A stretch of 64,000 nucleotides of DNA from Thelonectria olida (taxonomy: Eukaryota; Ascomycota; Sordariomycetes; Hypocreales; Nectriaceae), in NCBI GenBank assembly GCA_020736575.1, contig JAGPYM010000001.1, forward strand, positions 62,001-126,000. Direction: 5' to 3'. How positions within the stretch are numbered: the stretch's first letter is position 1; each line of letters begins with the position of its first letter. Below the pieces are notes generated by a model. That model was given only the letters and a program-made list of their open reading frames with translations, had not been told where the DNA came from and searched no databases. Of this stretch, positions 41,301 to 51,333 are shown piece after piece. A program made the position numbers and the translations under genes.

Positions 41301-41823
41301 CGAGCTGCTGAAGGAGGTCAAGCCTGTCCCTGCCGTGACCGATACCAAGGCTGAGGAGGTTGCCCCTGCGGTCCCTGCTGAGGTTAAGGAGTCAATCGTT
41401 GAGGCTGGTAAGAGCCCTGAGGCTGCTTCCAACACCGAGGCCGTTGAGGACAAAAAGGCTGTCGAGTCCGAGCTGCTGAAGGAGGTCAAGCCTGTCCCTG
41501 CCGAGCCTGAGAACAAGCCCAAGGAGACTCTTGCGCCAGCCCTCCAGACTGAGACTCCCAAAACCGAGGAGGTCAAGCCTGAGGAGCCCAAGTCTGTGGC
41601 CCCCGTGACGAGCACTGAGAACGGCACTGCTCCCATCGAGACTGCTCCCACGGAGAGTGCTGCAACCGAGACTGCTCCCACGGAGACCACCGCCACCGAG
41701 AACGGTTCCAAGGCTGGTGAGAATGGTTCCAAGGCCGACGACGCCAATGGCACTTCCAAGGACCACAAGAAGAAGCACCGAATCAGTGCCTTCTTCCAAA
41801 AGATCAAGAGCAAGCTCAACTAA
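38384..41823 (+). CDS. CBM48/AMPK-type glycogen-binding domain protein, Crp1/Mdg1-like, with tandem repeats
   Basis: Three exons: 38384-38406 (23 nt), 38653-38788 (136 nt) and 39958-41823. Introns are 246 nt (GCTAACC branch) and an unusually long 1169 nt. The product is 674 aa. Residues 1-75 form the AMPK1-CBM fold: MGSYTFKWEHAAEEVYVTGT, FDDWTKSVKLDK, KIYYKFVVNNDWVVNESAPKE. The junction YYK-FVVNNDW restores the family signature, so the long intron is well supported. The remainder is a Pro/Glu/Lys/Val-rich, probably disordered region with three copies of a 56-residue repeat (VPAEVKESIVEAGKSPEAAS...) and a basic end, KKHRISAFFQKIKSKLN. The yeast relatives Crp1 (binds cruciform DNA) and Mdg1 (pheromone signalling) share this layout. 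Binding of glycogen or another glucan is inferred from the fold. Confidence 0.88.
41035..41503 (+). repeat. Tandem repeat, 168-bp unit, about 2.8 copies inside the CBM48 gene
   Basis: Copies begin at 41035, 41203 and 41371, exactly 168 bp (56 codons) apart. Copies 2 and 3 are almost identical in nucleotides (for example GACAAGAAGG versus GACAAAAAGG); copy 1 is more diverged. This indicates recent in-frame duplication. Confidence 0.95.
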
Positions 41824-42629
41824 ATCAACCCGGAGAAAGAATGATCGGATATGAGCTAATGTCGTGATGGTTTTCTTGTTCTCATTTTTCTTCTCATTTT
41901 TCAGCAATTTTTTTATTTACTTGGGGTTGGTGTCTTCGTTTTGTCGTCAATGATTCCCCTGGATCCGATTGTGAGGAGAGGAGAGTGGTTGAGAATACCG
42001 AGGAAATGGATCATCGTCATATACCTAATTTATCTTTGATTTACAGTACTTGCTTTTATCGATACTGCATTCTCTGTACCATAGTATCTCCCATCATGAA
42101 GAGAATTCTGCATATTGAGTTTGACCCTTGCATACATGCTGTGACCTGTGACAGCATAGCAAAACCACACTCATCGGGTGAGGCAATTCCCTAGTGAAAC
42201 AATCACTGGACATATCACGTGTTCTTTGCCGGATGACTAACTGCCAGGCACGCCCATTTCTGCCAGTAACACCATTTTATGTACCCACTTTCATCGACCT
42301 CTCTTCAACTCCGTCACGAGTGCCCCGCTGGTGACTCGCTCGATCCACCTTCATCCATCCTCGGGGTCCGTCCCAGTTGGACCCCTTCAAGATCCTCATC
42401 CTCAACAACCCTCTCAGATTGAATTATACCCTCTTTTTCTCCTTTTCCATCAGCTAAATTGCCGCTCCTCTTATTTGTGCTCCAATCGGCGAGCCTACCA
42501 AAGCTAGGGTACCCAAGTCGACGCTCGTAAATCCCCACCCGGAACGGATCTGAGTCAATCGAGCGATTGAACAAGCGTTCGTTCTCATCGCTAGAAGGGT
42601 CGAAACATCTGCCGCGTATCATCTTGGCC
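41824..42629. other. Intergenic (0.8 kb)
   Basis: This holds the 3' UTR of the CBM48 gene and the promoter of the RING gene. The RING frame is open upstream of its ATG without another ATG. Nothing else is seen. Confidence 0.65.
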
Positions 42630-44570
42630 ATGAGCTTGTCGAATTCTGGCGTGGGCAAGTCCCTTCCAGCACCTTCGATTCCGCCACCCGTCCTAGCCGG
42701 ACCAACGACCTCAAGCTTCGAATCCTCCCGTCGACCCAGCCAGCCAGGCCCCTCATCGGCTCAATCTATTCCACGAAAGGCTCAAGGCTCCCGAAATAAA
42801 CATCGCAACCAACGTCGACCAGGGCTCGGAGAAAGGGGTAACTCCCACCTCGACGAAGAAGACAGTATGGCGGAACTCAGGGCGATGAGGAATCCTTCCA
42901 GCAGGCGGGGTCAAACTTCGATTACACATCTATTGGACTACTCTGTTCCCCGAACCCACCACGAACATAATTTTCCTACGAGATCATCATATCGTCGCAA
43001 CACAACATGGGGCCCTGGGTCTGGATATCATGCGGCCGACAAGGCACGCTATGTCCATGCCAACTACCGCTTCGTTGTGTCACCGGAGAGCACATACGAG
43101 AAGCAGGCATCAGACCCTGATTTGCACCTCGATTGGTCTCATGTGTTGCAGATTATCGCCTCGAGCGAATCACAAACGGCATCTTGCCCGATTTGTCTAT
43201 CGGAACCGGTTGCGCCTCGCATGGCAAAATGCGGTCATATCTTTTGTTGTCCCTGCTTAATTCGTTTCATGCAATCCACCTCTAATGAAGAGACTGCGAA
43301 GTCTGGAAAGGCTTCCAAATGGAAGAAATGTCCCATTTGCGAAGACAGCATCTATCTACAAGAGGCTCGGCCGGTACGGTTCTATGCGGCCCAGGAAAGC
43401 CCTTTGCCTCGGGTCGGAGACGATGTAGTGCTCCGGCTGATGGCCCGAAATGCCAATTCTACGCTGGCTCTACCCAGGGAGAGTGGAGCAGAAGTGCTAA
43501 ATTCGGGAGAGGATATCCCATGGCATTTCGCTGCCAATGTCTTGGACTATGCACGTGTCATGAAAGGTAGCGTGGAGTACATGTCTACCCAACTCGACGA
43601 AGAGATTGCAGCATTGGAACAGCAAGCAAAGGAGGATGAGACTTTGTTTGGCCAGGATGGAGAATGGAACCAGAAGGCGATCAAGGCAGTTGAATCTGCA
43701 AAGGAGAAGCTGGCAGGGCTCACAACAGCTGAGGCTTCAGCACCCACCCAATCCTCAAAGCCCTCCAAGTCGACATCAGATCTTGATTTTTACTTTTACA
43801 GCTCGCCTCCACATCTCTACCTTTCGCCTCTCGACATCCGTATTTTGAAGACGAAATACGGTTCTTTTTCATCATTTCCATCTACCCTTCTACCCCGTGT
43901 AGAGCACATTTCCACTGGGCACGTGGTTGATGATGCTCTACGCAAGCGGGCCAAATATCTTGGCCATCTTCCCCGCGGTTGTGTCATCAGTTTCTTAGAG
44001 TGTGATTGGACTGACATTGTGCCGGCGGAGACACTGGCATCATTTGTCAAGGACATTGAGCGCCGAAGGAAGCGGAATCGTGACAAGGAGACTCAGGAGG
44101 AACGGGAGCGGCAACAAGCGGAACGGCTCGAAGCTGCTGCTTTGCGCGGAACGACAGGGTACCAGAGGTCTATGGAGCCACTAGAGGAAGACCATGTGCC
44201 TTTAATGGATATGTCTGAGTTCCAGCCCCTGGCGAGTCATTCGGGGGCTACGCCACCAGATCCCAGACCTGGATTCGAAACACTGGCTTCCATGTCAACA
44301 AGCCCATCCACGCAGAGAACGATTTGGGGCACACAAGCAGTACATGCATCGCCGGACCTGGGTGCAGTCAGGAACCTCGATGCAAACGATGGGTGGCTGA
44401 AGGAGGAAGACGTCTTTGATACTTCGGATATTGCGATGCAGATTCAGGCCATCGAAGCAGCCAAGCAGGAGGAGGCCAGCACTTCCCACACAAAGAGTGG
44501 GGGAGGCGGCAAGAAGAAAAAGAAACAGAAAATCACACTGATGAGTACAGGCGGAAGAAGAGGCAACTAA
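42630..44570 (+). CDS. RNF10/Mag2-like RING-finger E3 ubiquitin ligase
   Basis: A single-exon 646-residue protein from the first in-frame ATG at 42630 (MSLSNSGVGKSLPAPS). The N-terminal 100 residues are basic and disordered. A C3HC4 RING lies roughly at residues 190-245: CPICLSEPVAPRMAKCGHIF, CCPC, then KKCPIC after a Lys/Ser insertion. It is followed by the RNF10-specific region with VRFYAAQE and then FYFYSSPPHLYLSPLDIRIL, a segment diagnostic of RNF10/Mag2. A long charged coil (RRRKRNRDKETQEERERQQAERLEAAALRG) and a Lys-rich end (KKKKKQK) follow. RNF10 and Mag2 ubiquitinate 40S subunit proteins such as uS3 during ribosome stalling and 18S quality control. That role is transferred from the family. 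Confidence 0.88.
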   Translation: MSLSNSGVGKSLPAPSIPPPVLAGPTTSSFESSRRPSQPGPSSAQSIPRKAQGSRNKHRNQRRPGLGERGNSHLDEEDSMAELRAMRNPSSRRGQTSITHLLDYSVPRTHHEHNFPTRSSYRRNTTWGPGSGYHAADKARYVHANYRFVVSPESTYEKQASDPDLHLDWSHVLQIIASSESQTASCPICLSEPVAPRMAKCGHIFCCPCLIRFMQSTSNEETAKSGKASKWKKCPICEDSIYLQEARPVRFYAAQESPLPRVGDDVVLRLMARNANSTLALPRESGAEVLNSGEDIPWHFAANVLDYARVMKGSVEYMSTQLDEEIAALEQQAKEDETLFGQDGEWNQKAIKAVESAKEKLAGLTTAEASAPTQSSKPSKSTSDLDFYFYSSPPHLYLSPLDIRILKTKYGSFSSFPSTLLPRVEHISTGHVVDDALRKRAKYLGHLPRGCVISFLECDWTDIVPAETLASFVKDIERRRKRNRDKETQEERERQQAERLEAAALRGTTGYQRSMEPLEEDHVPLMDMSEFQPLASHSGATPPDPRPGFETLASMSTSPSTQRTIWGTQAVHASPDLGAVRNLDANDGWLKEEDVFDTSDIAMQIQAIEAAKQEEASTSHTKSGGGGKKKKKQKITLMSTGGRRGN

Positions 44571-45130
44571 AGGATGTTGGATATTTGGCTGTCTGAAGAG
44601 AGGGGTGTTTACAGGTTTGTATGTGGCGAATGGAGGTTGGGACGGGACTTGCTCTGACTTCTCAGATTTTCGGAGTCGCAGTCCGAATATACACAGTCGC
44701 TTGAGCGGTCCACCTATAGAAAGTAGCTGGTATCGCTTAATTATGGGCTCATCTAAGAATTGGTTATTTCTTGATGCGCGATGCAATGACTGTTCTTGAT
44801 TAATATGGCAGTTGCTGCTGGTTGCTTGCAATCCGCATAACTACTTTATACAGGCAGAGACCATCTAACTACCTACCTTACCTAGGTAGACATCTTATCG
44901 AGAATATCCATCCCTTATCGCAAACTGCCTAGGATTAGATTGACCAATGGCGGGGCAGGGCTCTCGACGCCGCTGCGGGGCCAAGCCGTTCCATTCCCAA
45001 AATTTTTCCCTATCGCACCGCATCGCGTTGAAGCGACTCTCAAGTTCCAGCTTAATTCGACATTTTTCGAGCTGAACTTTCCAGCGACCGACCGACACAC
45101 CACTGGCTCGCCCGATCCGCAGAGCAGAGC
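44571..45130. promoter_or_regulatory. Intergenic, promoter of the Mpp10 gene
   Basis: This 560-bp interval between tandem genes includes the motif CTACCTTACCTAGGTAG near 44,872-44,888. No gene or RNA is seen. Confidence 0.55.
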
Positions 45131-47314
45131 ATGGCTGTCGAGACATCACCCTCTCTTACTTCAACGTCGCATACGCTGACCGCGCCAGCCATCATGGGCC
45201 AGTCCGATACCACGATGGCCAATAGCCATGTCCTGGCTCTGCTCGAAAAGCTTCGTGAGGGCAACCGACATACGTTTCTTCAACCCACAGCCGCCATCCC
45301 GACTGATTCCCTGGGATTTGTCAAGAATACACTAGAGGGGTTTGCGGGTCAGGTTGGAGATGAGCAACAGGAGCGGTTGAAGGAAAACAGGAAGCGGAAA
45401 CGGGCGGTCGGCGGATCGGACAATGTGTTGAAGACACGAAAGGTGTACCTCGATGGCTTTGAGACGGGGCAGGTCTGGCAACAGGCTAAGAGAATCATCG
45501 GGAGTGTGTTGAAGTACTCTGAAGAGGCTCTGGCTGAGTTGGAGGACCGGGACGAAATTATTACAAATGGTGTTGATGACGATGACTCTAAGATGATTGA
45601 GTTTGGAGATGATGGCTTCGAGGTGGGCTCTGATGAGGAGGATGAGGAGGATGAGGAGAGCGGTTCAGAGGGGTCCGATGAAGATGTCGACATTGACGAA
45701 GATCAAATATCGGGCGAGGAGTTGGAAGATGACGAGCAAGACGATGAGGAAGACGACCTAGAGGACGACCAAGAGGGAAAGGACGACCAGGATGAAGATG
45801 ACGCAACCGAGTATACTGAGGATCCTAACGGCCTTAACGACGGTTTCTTTTCCATCGACGACTTCAACAAACAAACACAATGGTTCGAAGATCAAGACGC
45901 AAGAGGAGATCCCAACACCGACCAAGCCAGCGATGACGAAGAAATTGATTGGGGTGCCGACCCCATGGCTGAGACCAAGTCAAAGCCGACAGCCTCCCAA
46001 AAGGCCACTGATGAAGAGCCACCATCAGACGACGAGGATGGTGATGACGAGGAAGCTGGACCTACTTTCGGAGATATGGCTCTCGATGCACCAGAAGGCG
46101 AAAGCGAGGACGAAGACTTTGACGAACCTGTGGACGATGAAGCAAACGACATGAACGCCAACGGCGTTTACTACAAGGATTTCTTTGCACCTCCCAGAAA
46201 GAAGTACAACGGCAGCAAGCCCAAAAAGGCCGTGCGGTTTGAGCCCAAACAACCAAACGAAGCCGATGTTCAGAGAGCCATGGATGATGTCCGTCGAGAT
46301 TTGTTCGACGATGAATCAGAACAAGAAGACTCCGACGATGCCCTGTCAGATGCGTCTGCGGGCAATCCCAAGTCCCGCCGCTCTGCCCATGAACGTCGAC
46401 AGGCCAAGCTCGCTGAGGAGATTCGCAAGCTCGAGGCCGCCTCCGTCGCCAAGCGCGAGTGGGCAATGGCCGGTGAGGCCACCGCGGTCTCGCGACCGAT
46501 GAATTCGCTGTTGGAAGAGGACCTGGACTTCGAGCACCTCGGCAAGCCCGTCCCCGTTATCACTCCCGAGGTCACCGAGGGCATCGAAGAGCTCATCAAG
46601 CGCCGCATCCTCGCCCAAGAGTTCGACGAAGTCATCCGTCGTCGTCCAGACTCTGAGATCGTCCCCTCAGGAACCCGCCGCGGCCTCCTCGAACTCGACG
46701 ACTCAAAGGCCACAAAGGGCCTCGCCGAAATCTACGAGGAAGAGCACGTCAAGAACACCAACCCCGACACCTACGTAAGCCAGTCCGACGAAAAACTCCA
46801 GCGGGAGGAAAAGGAAATCGAAAACATGTGGCGCGACGTCAGTGCCCGTCTCGACTCCCTCAGCTCATGGCACTACAAGCCCAAGCCTGTCGCCCCCGCG
46901 ATCTCCGTTGTCGCAGATGTCGCCACCGTCGCCATGGAGGACGCTCAGCCCTCCACCGCCCAGGGCGTTACCGGCGAGAGCTCGCGCATGGCACCTCAGG
47001 AAATCTACAAGGCCGGCGACTCCGCAGACAAGGGCGAGGTCGTTACCAAGGGCGGCATGCCTCTGGCTCGGCAGGAGCTGTCCCGCGAGGACAAGGCCCG
47101 TCGGCGTAGACGCGAGAAGGAGCGTGTACGCAAGGCCGGCGGCGTCGACGGGGGCAAGGTCGTCAGCCACCGCGCAAAGATGCGCAACGACACCATCGCC
47201 GAGCTCAAGAAGGGCAACGTCAAGGTCATCAACCGCAAGGGCGAGATTACAGACGTGGACGGGAACAAGGCCAAGAAGGCCAAGGCTGTTACCAGTGGGG
47301 GCTTCAAGCTATAG
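45131..47314 (+). CDS. MPP10: U3 snoRNP component Mpp10
   Basis: A single-exon 727-residue protein. The N-terminal part has a helical region (SHVLALLEKLREGNRHTFLQ, then LKENRKRKRAVGG). Long acidic tracts run from about residue 140 to 330 (DEEDEEDEESGSEGSDEDVD and others). The conserved middle includes GVYYKDFFAPPRKK and the C-terminal third contains LAEIYEEEHVKN, with MWRDVSARLDSLSSWHYKPKP and APQEIYKAGD, all hallmark Mpp10 segments. The terminus is Lys/Arg-rich and ends in a GGFKL-type tail. In yeast Mpp10 joins Imp3 and Imp4 to bind U3 snoRNA in the nucleolar small-subunit processome for 18S rRNA maturation. The start ATG at 45131 is the first of several nearby Met codons; a slightly later start (MGQSDT or MANSHV) is possible. 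Confidence 0.92.
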   Translation: MAVETSPSLTSTSHTLTAPAIMGQSDTTMANSHVLALLEKLREGNRHTFLQPTAAIPTDSLGFVKNTLEGFAGQVGDEQQERLKENRKRKRAVGGSDNVLKTRKVYLDGFETGQVWQQAKRIIGSVLKYSEEALAELEDRDEIITNGVDDDDSKMIEFGDDGFEVGSDEEDEEDEESGSEGSDEDVDIDEDQISGEELEDDEQDDEEDDLEDDQEGKDDQDEDDATEYTEDPNGLNDGFFSIDDFNKQTQWFEDQDARGDPNTDQASDDEEIDWGADPMAETKSKPTASQKATDEEPPSDDEDGDDEEAGPTFGDMALDAPEGESEDEDFDEPVDDEANDMNANGVYYKDFFAPPRKKYNGSKPKKAVRFEPKQPNEADVQRAMDDVRRDLFDDESEQEDSDDALSDASAGNPKSRRSAHERRQAKLAEEIRKLEAASVAKREWAMAGEATAVSRPMNSLLEEDLDFEHLGKPVPVITPEVTEGIEELIKRRILAQEFDEVIRRRPDSEIVPSGTRRGLLELDDSKATKGLAEIYEEEHVKNTNPDTYVSQSDEKLQREEKEIENMWRDVSARLDSLSSWHYKPKPVAPAISVVADVATVAMEDAQPSTAQGVTGESSRMAPQEIYKAGDSADKGEVVTKGGMPLARQELSREDKARRRRREKERVRKAGGVDGGKVVSHRAKMRNDTIAELKKGNVKVINRKGEITDVDGNKAKKAKAVTSGGFKL

Positions 47315-47844
47315 ATGGGAGAGAGACAAGGGTGGGCGTGAGCGTGAGCGCCAGCGCGTAAAGGGGAGTGGGCGTTTGCGAGCGATGCACAATAGAAGGG
47401 GGGTTTCATCGTTCAATGTACATGTTTCTAAGGGTAATATGTATGTGGATATATGCATCGTGCTCGTCCTAGCAGCATTCATTACACCAGACTGCGGATT
47501 GTTTTGGCTTGGGTTCATACTACTACTTGGGAGTCACAAATCAGGCCTTATTTGGGCATCTCTGTTACCAAAAGCAAGAAAATATCATTATCGTACAACA
47601 CTCAAAACTCATGTTCCATGACCGTCAAGCGATATGAAGTCCCAGACCCTATTCAGTCTCCATCATTGTACAACGCAAGTGGCTCAACTCCATCAGCCTT
47701 GCATTCCCATTCCATTTCTCAGTATCCGTTTAATCTTTCTTTCAAAGACTCCCAACTCCAGGTTTGCAGCAAGAGATTTTGACCTCATCCCCAATCACGC
47801 CGAATCATAGGCCATCTGATCATATGGTTATGCGGTTATTCCAC
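47315..47844. other. Intergenic, convergent 3' ends
   Basis: This 530-bp interval lies between the convergent Mpp10 and histone-chaperone stops and holds 3' UTRs only. Confidence 0.65.
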
Positions 47845-49568
47845 TCATGCCTCACTCACGGCCTCGACCTTGGCCTTCTTAGCCGCAGGGTCCTCAGCAG
47901 GCTCGTCCTCAGCTTTCCGCTTGCCATTGGTCTCGGGCTCTGGGGCAGCAGGTGCAGGGGCCGCCGTAGGGGTAGGGGCAGGGGCAGGAGTGGCATCCTT
48001 GTTCTTCTTGCGAACGAGGCCAGTCAAATCAGTCGCAGTCTTCTTAGCCTCTTCAACTCGAGCCTTTGTGTCAGCAGCAGACTCGCCAGTGACAGCACCA
48101 AGAATGCCTCCGAGAGGGTTAGCATCGGCGCCCAGGAGGCCCTTGGTGTCGATGGGATCGTTGCGCAAGTCAACAAGCTAAGAAACTAGTTAGGCCATGA
48201 CATCAACGACGGGACGAGAGTGACATACCCGCTGCTCCATATCACCAATGACTTCCTTCATCTCAGTGATATCTTGGCGGGCCATCTCATTGTCCTCGGG
48301 GGACGCCATGGTAGCGAGCTCGACTTCCTTGTTCTGCAGCTTGAGCTTAGAACTCTTGATGGCCAGTTCCATCTCCCTGACAGCCTCGTCGCGCAGACCC
48401 TGGTCCATGTCCTCGCGCTTGCCGTTAGCACCATCATCTCCTTGGGAGGTGACAGAAGCGAATTCGAGAGCCAGAGAGAGCTTGAAGTGGGCCTCGGCAA
48501 TGATCTCTGATTCCTCGGGGTAGAGCTCCATCTTGTACTTGAGGGAGATGCGGCCATCCTCAATGGCATTGGGATATCTAGCGAGCGTATGTTAGAAGCG
48601 ACCTACTACGGAGATTGGGGATGTGGGCGCACCTTTCGTTCTCGAGGGAAATCTCGGCAAGGGCATCGTGGGTGTCTGCGAGACGCTCCTTGATGTGCTT
48701 AGCAGTGGGAGAGTCGCCTTCGGAGACCTCCTTGCCCTTGTCGCTAGACTCTTCCTGGTCGAGGTTTTCGAGCAGCTTCAGGTAGCACACACGGGCAAGA
48801 TCGAGAATCTCAAAGGCAGTGGCAAGATCATCTTCCTCCTCTTCCTCCTCTTCCTCGCCTTCTGCAGCCTATAAAGGTTTCGTTGATCATTCGTTGCTTG
48901 GAGTTCAATGGCTGGGTGTATCTTACCTCCTCCTCGTCAGAAAGCTCAAAGTTCTCGTCACCAGTAAACTGGAATAGCGGCTTCTTCCCATCGGTTCCGG
49001 TTTTGGGTGCCTCTTTCTTCTGTTCTTGATCTTCTTTCTCGACAATCTCCTCGGTCGTCTTCTCAGCTACAACCTCAGCTGCGGGCTTCTTGGGCTTGGA
49101 ATCGGCTTTGGCCTTCTTTTGCTTATCGGCGGCGGCAGGGCCACCGAGGACGTCGCTTTTGCTCTGGCCAACCTTGAAAAGACTTCGGCCGTAATGGAAT
49201 AGGATCTCGGCGTTTTCGGGGGCAGTCTCGCCGTTGATTTCGGCCTGGAGGATGCTGGCCCTGGAGAAGATCTCGGTGGCATCCTCGTACTTCTTCTGGG
49301 CGTAGAGGGCGGTTCCCTTGGCGGAGAGGTCTGCGAGCGTGACCTTTTTGGACTTGATGTCTTCTTCGACTTCGGGAGTAGGTTCAGCTGTTTCTGCGAC
49401 ATCTGTAGTGGCGGGAGTGGCCTCGGGGGCGGCCTCGGGCTCTTCCTTGTCGGTGGGCTTGGCGGCGTCGACAACCTCATCAACAGTGTCGGGCTTAGCC
49501 GTCTCCTCGACAACGGGCTTTGCGACGTCGTCAACAACGGGTACGGTCTGCTCAGTAGCATCGGCCAT
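47845..49568 (-). CDS. NASP/Sim3/Hif1-family histone H3 chaperone
   Basis: Four exons on the minus strand: 49568-48927, 48868-48633, 48577-48229 and 48177-47845. Introns are 58, 55 and 51 nt with GTAAGA, GTGCGC and GTATGT donors. The product is 519 aa. The N-terminal 70 residues are Val/Glu/Ala/Pro-rich. TPR1 is near KGTALYAQKKYEDATEIFSR. The acidic stretch that interrupts the second TPR in SHNi-TPR proteins is seen twice (FELSDEEEV and then AAEGEEEEEEEDD), followed by DLATAFEILDLARVCYLKLL and by LADTHDALAEISLENERYPN and then ISLKYKMELYPEESEIIAEA. The C-terminus has a KRKAEDEPAEDPAAKKAK bipartite nuclear signal. The family binds H3-H4 or CENP-A and delivers them to chromatin. The AG-A junction rebuilds the Arg of ENERYPNAIED, which supports the splices. 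Confidence 0.9.
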
Positions 49569-50762
49569 GTTGAATTTGGGTGGGATTGGGACAATTGGAG
49601 ATGGGAGTGATGCAAAGATGCCGGGAATGACCTCGTAGAGATGGAAGATGGTCGTTCGACGAGGAGGGAATGATGCAGGAAGGAGCGAATGGCAGATGCG
49701 ATAGGCGAGAAAGAGAGTTTGCGACACGCTCGACGCAAACTGTAGTGCGCCAGTGGTATGACGCGCCTGAACCTTGCATCTACGCTTTTTTATTGGTCAC
49801 TACACAGGCCGTGGGGACCTAGCTCTTGCAGCTGCCCACTTTGAGCTCAAGAGCTCGAATCACCACCCCACAAGAAATTAGGGTCGTGGATGTAGGGTAG
49901 ATGAGCAACTCGGTAGGCGGGTGCAGGGGTTTGAGGTTGAATTGCCATTAAAAAAAAAATTAGCATCTAGTTGCATTACTGACGAACTATTTCTCTCTAA
50001 GTCTGTTTCGAGTTTGTCGAGCATGAGCACTAACATAATTATTGGCGTGTTATTGGAAAAGAACGACAAGACCTCACATCGCCATACGTATTCACGCCCA
50101 ACTTTTAATCACGTGCTTGTCCCAATGGATTTATCATATTCCCACCACATGCAGAGGTAGCAGCCACACAATACTCAAGTAGCATCTGGTCACGTGGATG
50201 GAGCCCGAGACGTTCGTTCTCAAGGCGTGAACAACCCTCTCTTCCTTGAACATCACAAACTGCCGTGAACAATTGGCGGCAATTCGGCAGTCGGCGCTCA
50301 CGCTAGAACCTCATGCCGCTTCACTATCGCTTCATATGACACGCTTGGCGTAAAATCGGCCAGACTCGACCCCGCGCCAGTCTGTTAGCGATCACTAATC
50401 ACCACCGATAGCGCGACGTGGCGCGCTCTAAGTCAACTATCCTGGGGGCTTCATGCGCGACAAAGACGCGAAGTCATGTGCTCCCTTGCGTCGGCCTGAG
50501 ACATCATGGGCCTAGCGGTAAGCCATCGTCAGGCAGCAGCGCCTCTGACGGAGTTGTCGAGTGAACAGTTTGATGAGATGGAAACGGGTGCCGTTGTTGA
50601 ACGTTTGAGAGCGAGGGAAGGGCGCGTGTGAATGTCCAAGTATAAAACGAGCGGGTTGAAGCGCCATCTGAGGGACGAGCCAGCATCTCCAGCATCTTCA
50701 TCAACCCAGCACACTCTGCAGAATCAAACTAAAACATCGTGAATACCGTTCCATAATCGACA
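49569..50762. promoter_or_regulatory. Divergent promoter, histone chaperone and VOC protein
   Basis: This 1.2-kb interval lies between divergent start codons. Two ATCACGTG/GTCACGTGG-type CACGTG cores occur near 50110 and 50190. No gene is seen. Confidence 0.5.
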
Positions 50763-51333
50763 ATGTCTGCCACCGACGATTGTGCCTTCAAGGTATAGTG
50801 ATTCTCCACCAAGACACCAACGTGTAGCCTCCTCTCACACCTCGCCGCAGGAATCCCTCGGCCAGATCACCTGGCTAGAAGTGCCCGTCCTCGAAGTAGA
50901 CCGTGCCAAGAAGTTCTACGCGGACCTCTTCGGATGGGAATTCGCTCCCGAACCGAAGAAGGCCGTGGGCGACTGCGTCAAGGCCCTATACTTCTTCAGC
51001 AAGGGCAAGACTCTTAATGGGGCCTTTATGCACGTCGAGGAGAAGTACCAGGTCGTCAACAACGTTCCCGGCAACCCGGGTGCCCTGCCTATCTTGCCCA
51101 CGCTGTGCGTGCTCGATTGCGCCGAGACGCTTGACAAGGCTGCCTCGCTTGGAGGCAAGACTGCCATGTAAGTTCCGTAACGGCGGACCTGTCCGAGACG
51201 CCATACAGAGACAGAGCCAAAGCTGACACTTGTCGTCTACAGACCCAAGACGGAGATCGGAGGGAACATGGGATACTTTGCCAGACTCATCGATAGCGAG
51301 GGTAACATGATGGGAGTGTGGTCTCAGAAATAA
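50763..51333 (+). CDS. VOC-superfamily (glyoxalase/bleomycin-resistance fold) protein
   Basis: Three exons: 50763-50792 (30 nt), 50851-51167 and 51243-51333. Introns are 58 nt (GTATAG...CGCAG) and 75 nt (GTAAGT...CTACAG). The product is 145 aa. The start is MSATDDCAFK joined to ESLGQITWLEVPVLEVDRAK. The fold is seen as LGQITWLEVPVLEVDRAKKF followed by YADLFGWEF, the VOC beta-alpha-beta start with the FY..LFGW signature. The second module ends in EIGGNMGYFARLIDSEGNMM and then GVWSQK, as in stand-alone VOC proteins that bind small ligands. His and Glu metal ligands cannot be assigned with confidence, so enzymatic activity is open. It is divergent from the histone-chaperone gene. Confidence 0.85.

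Noticed and set aside
40914..41819. 301-aa minus-strand ORF, Ser/Thr/Ala-rich, resembling a cell-wall protein
   Set aside because: Antisense of the repeat-rich exon of the CBM48 gene; the real strand is shown by the CBM fold and splice junctions.
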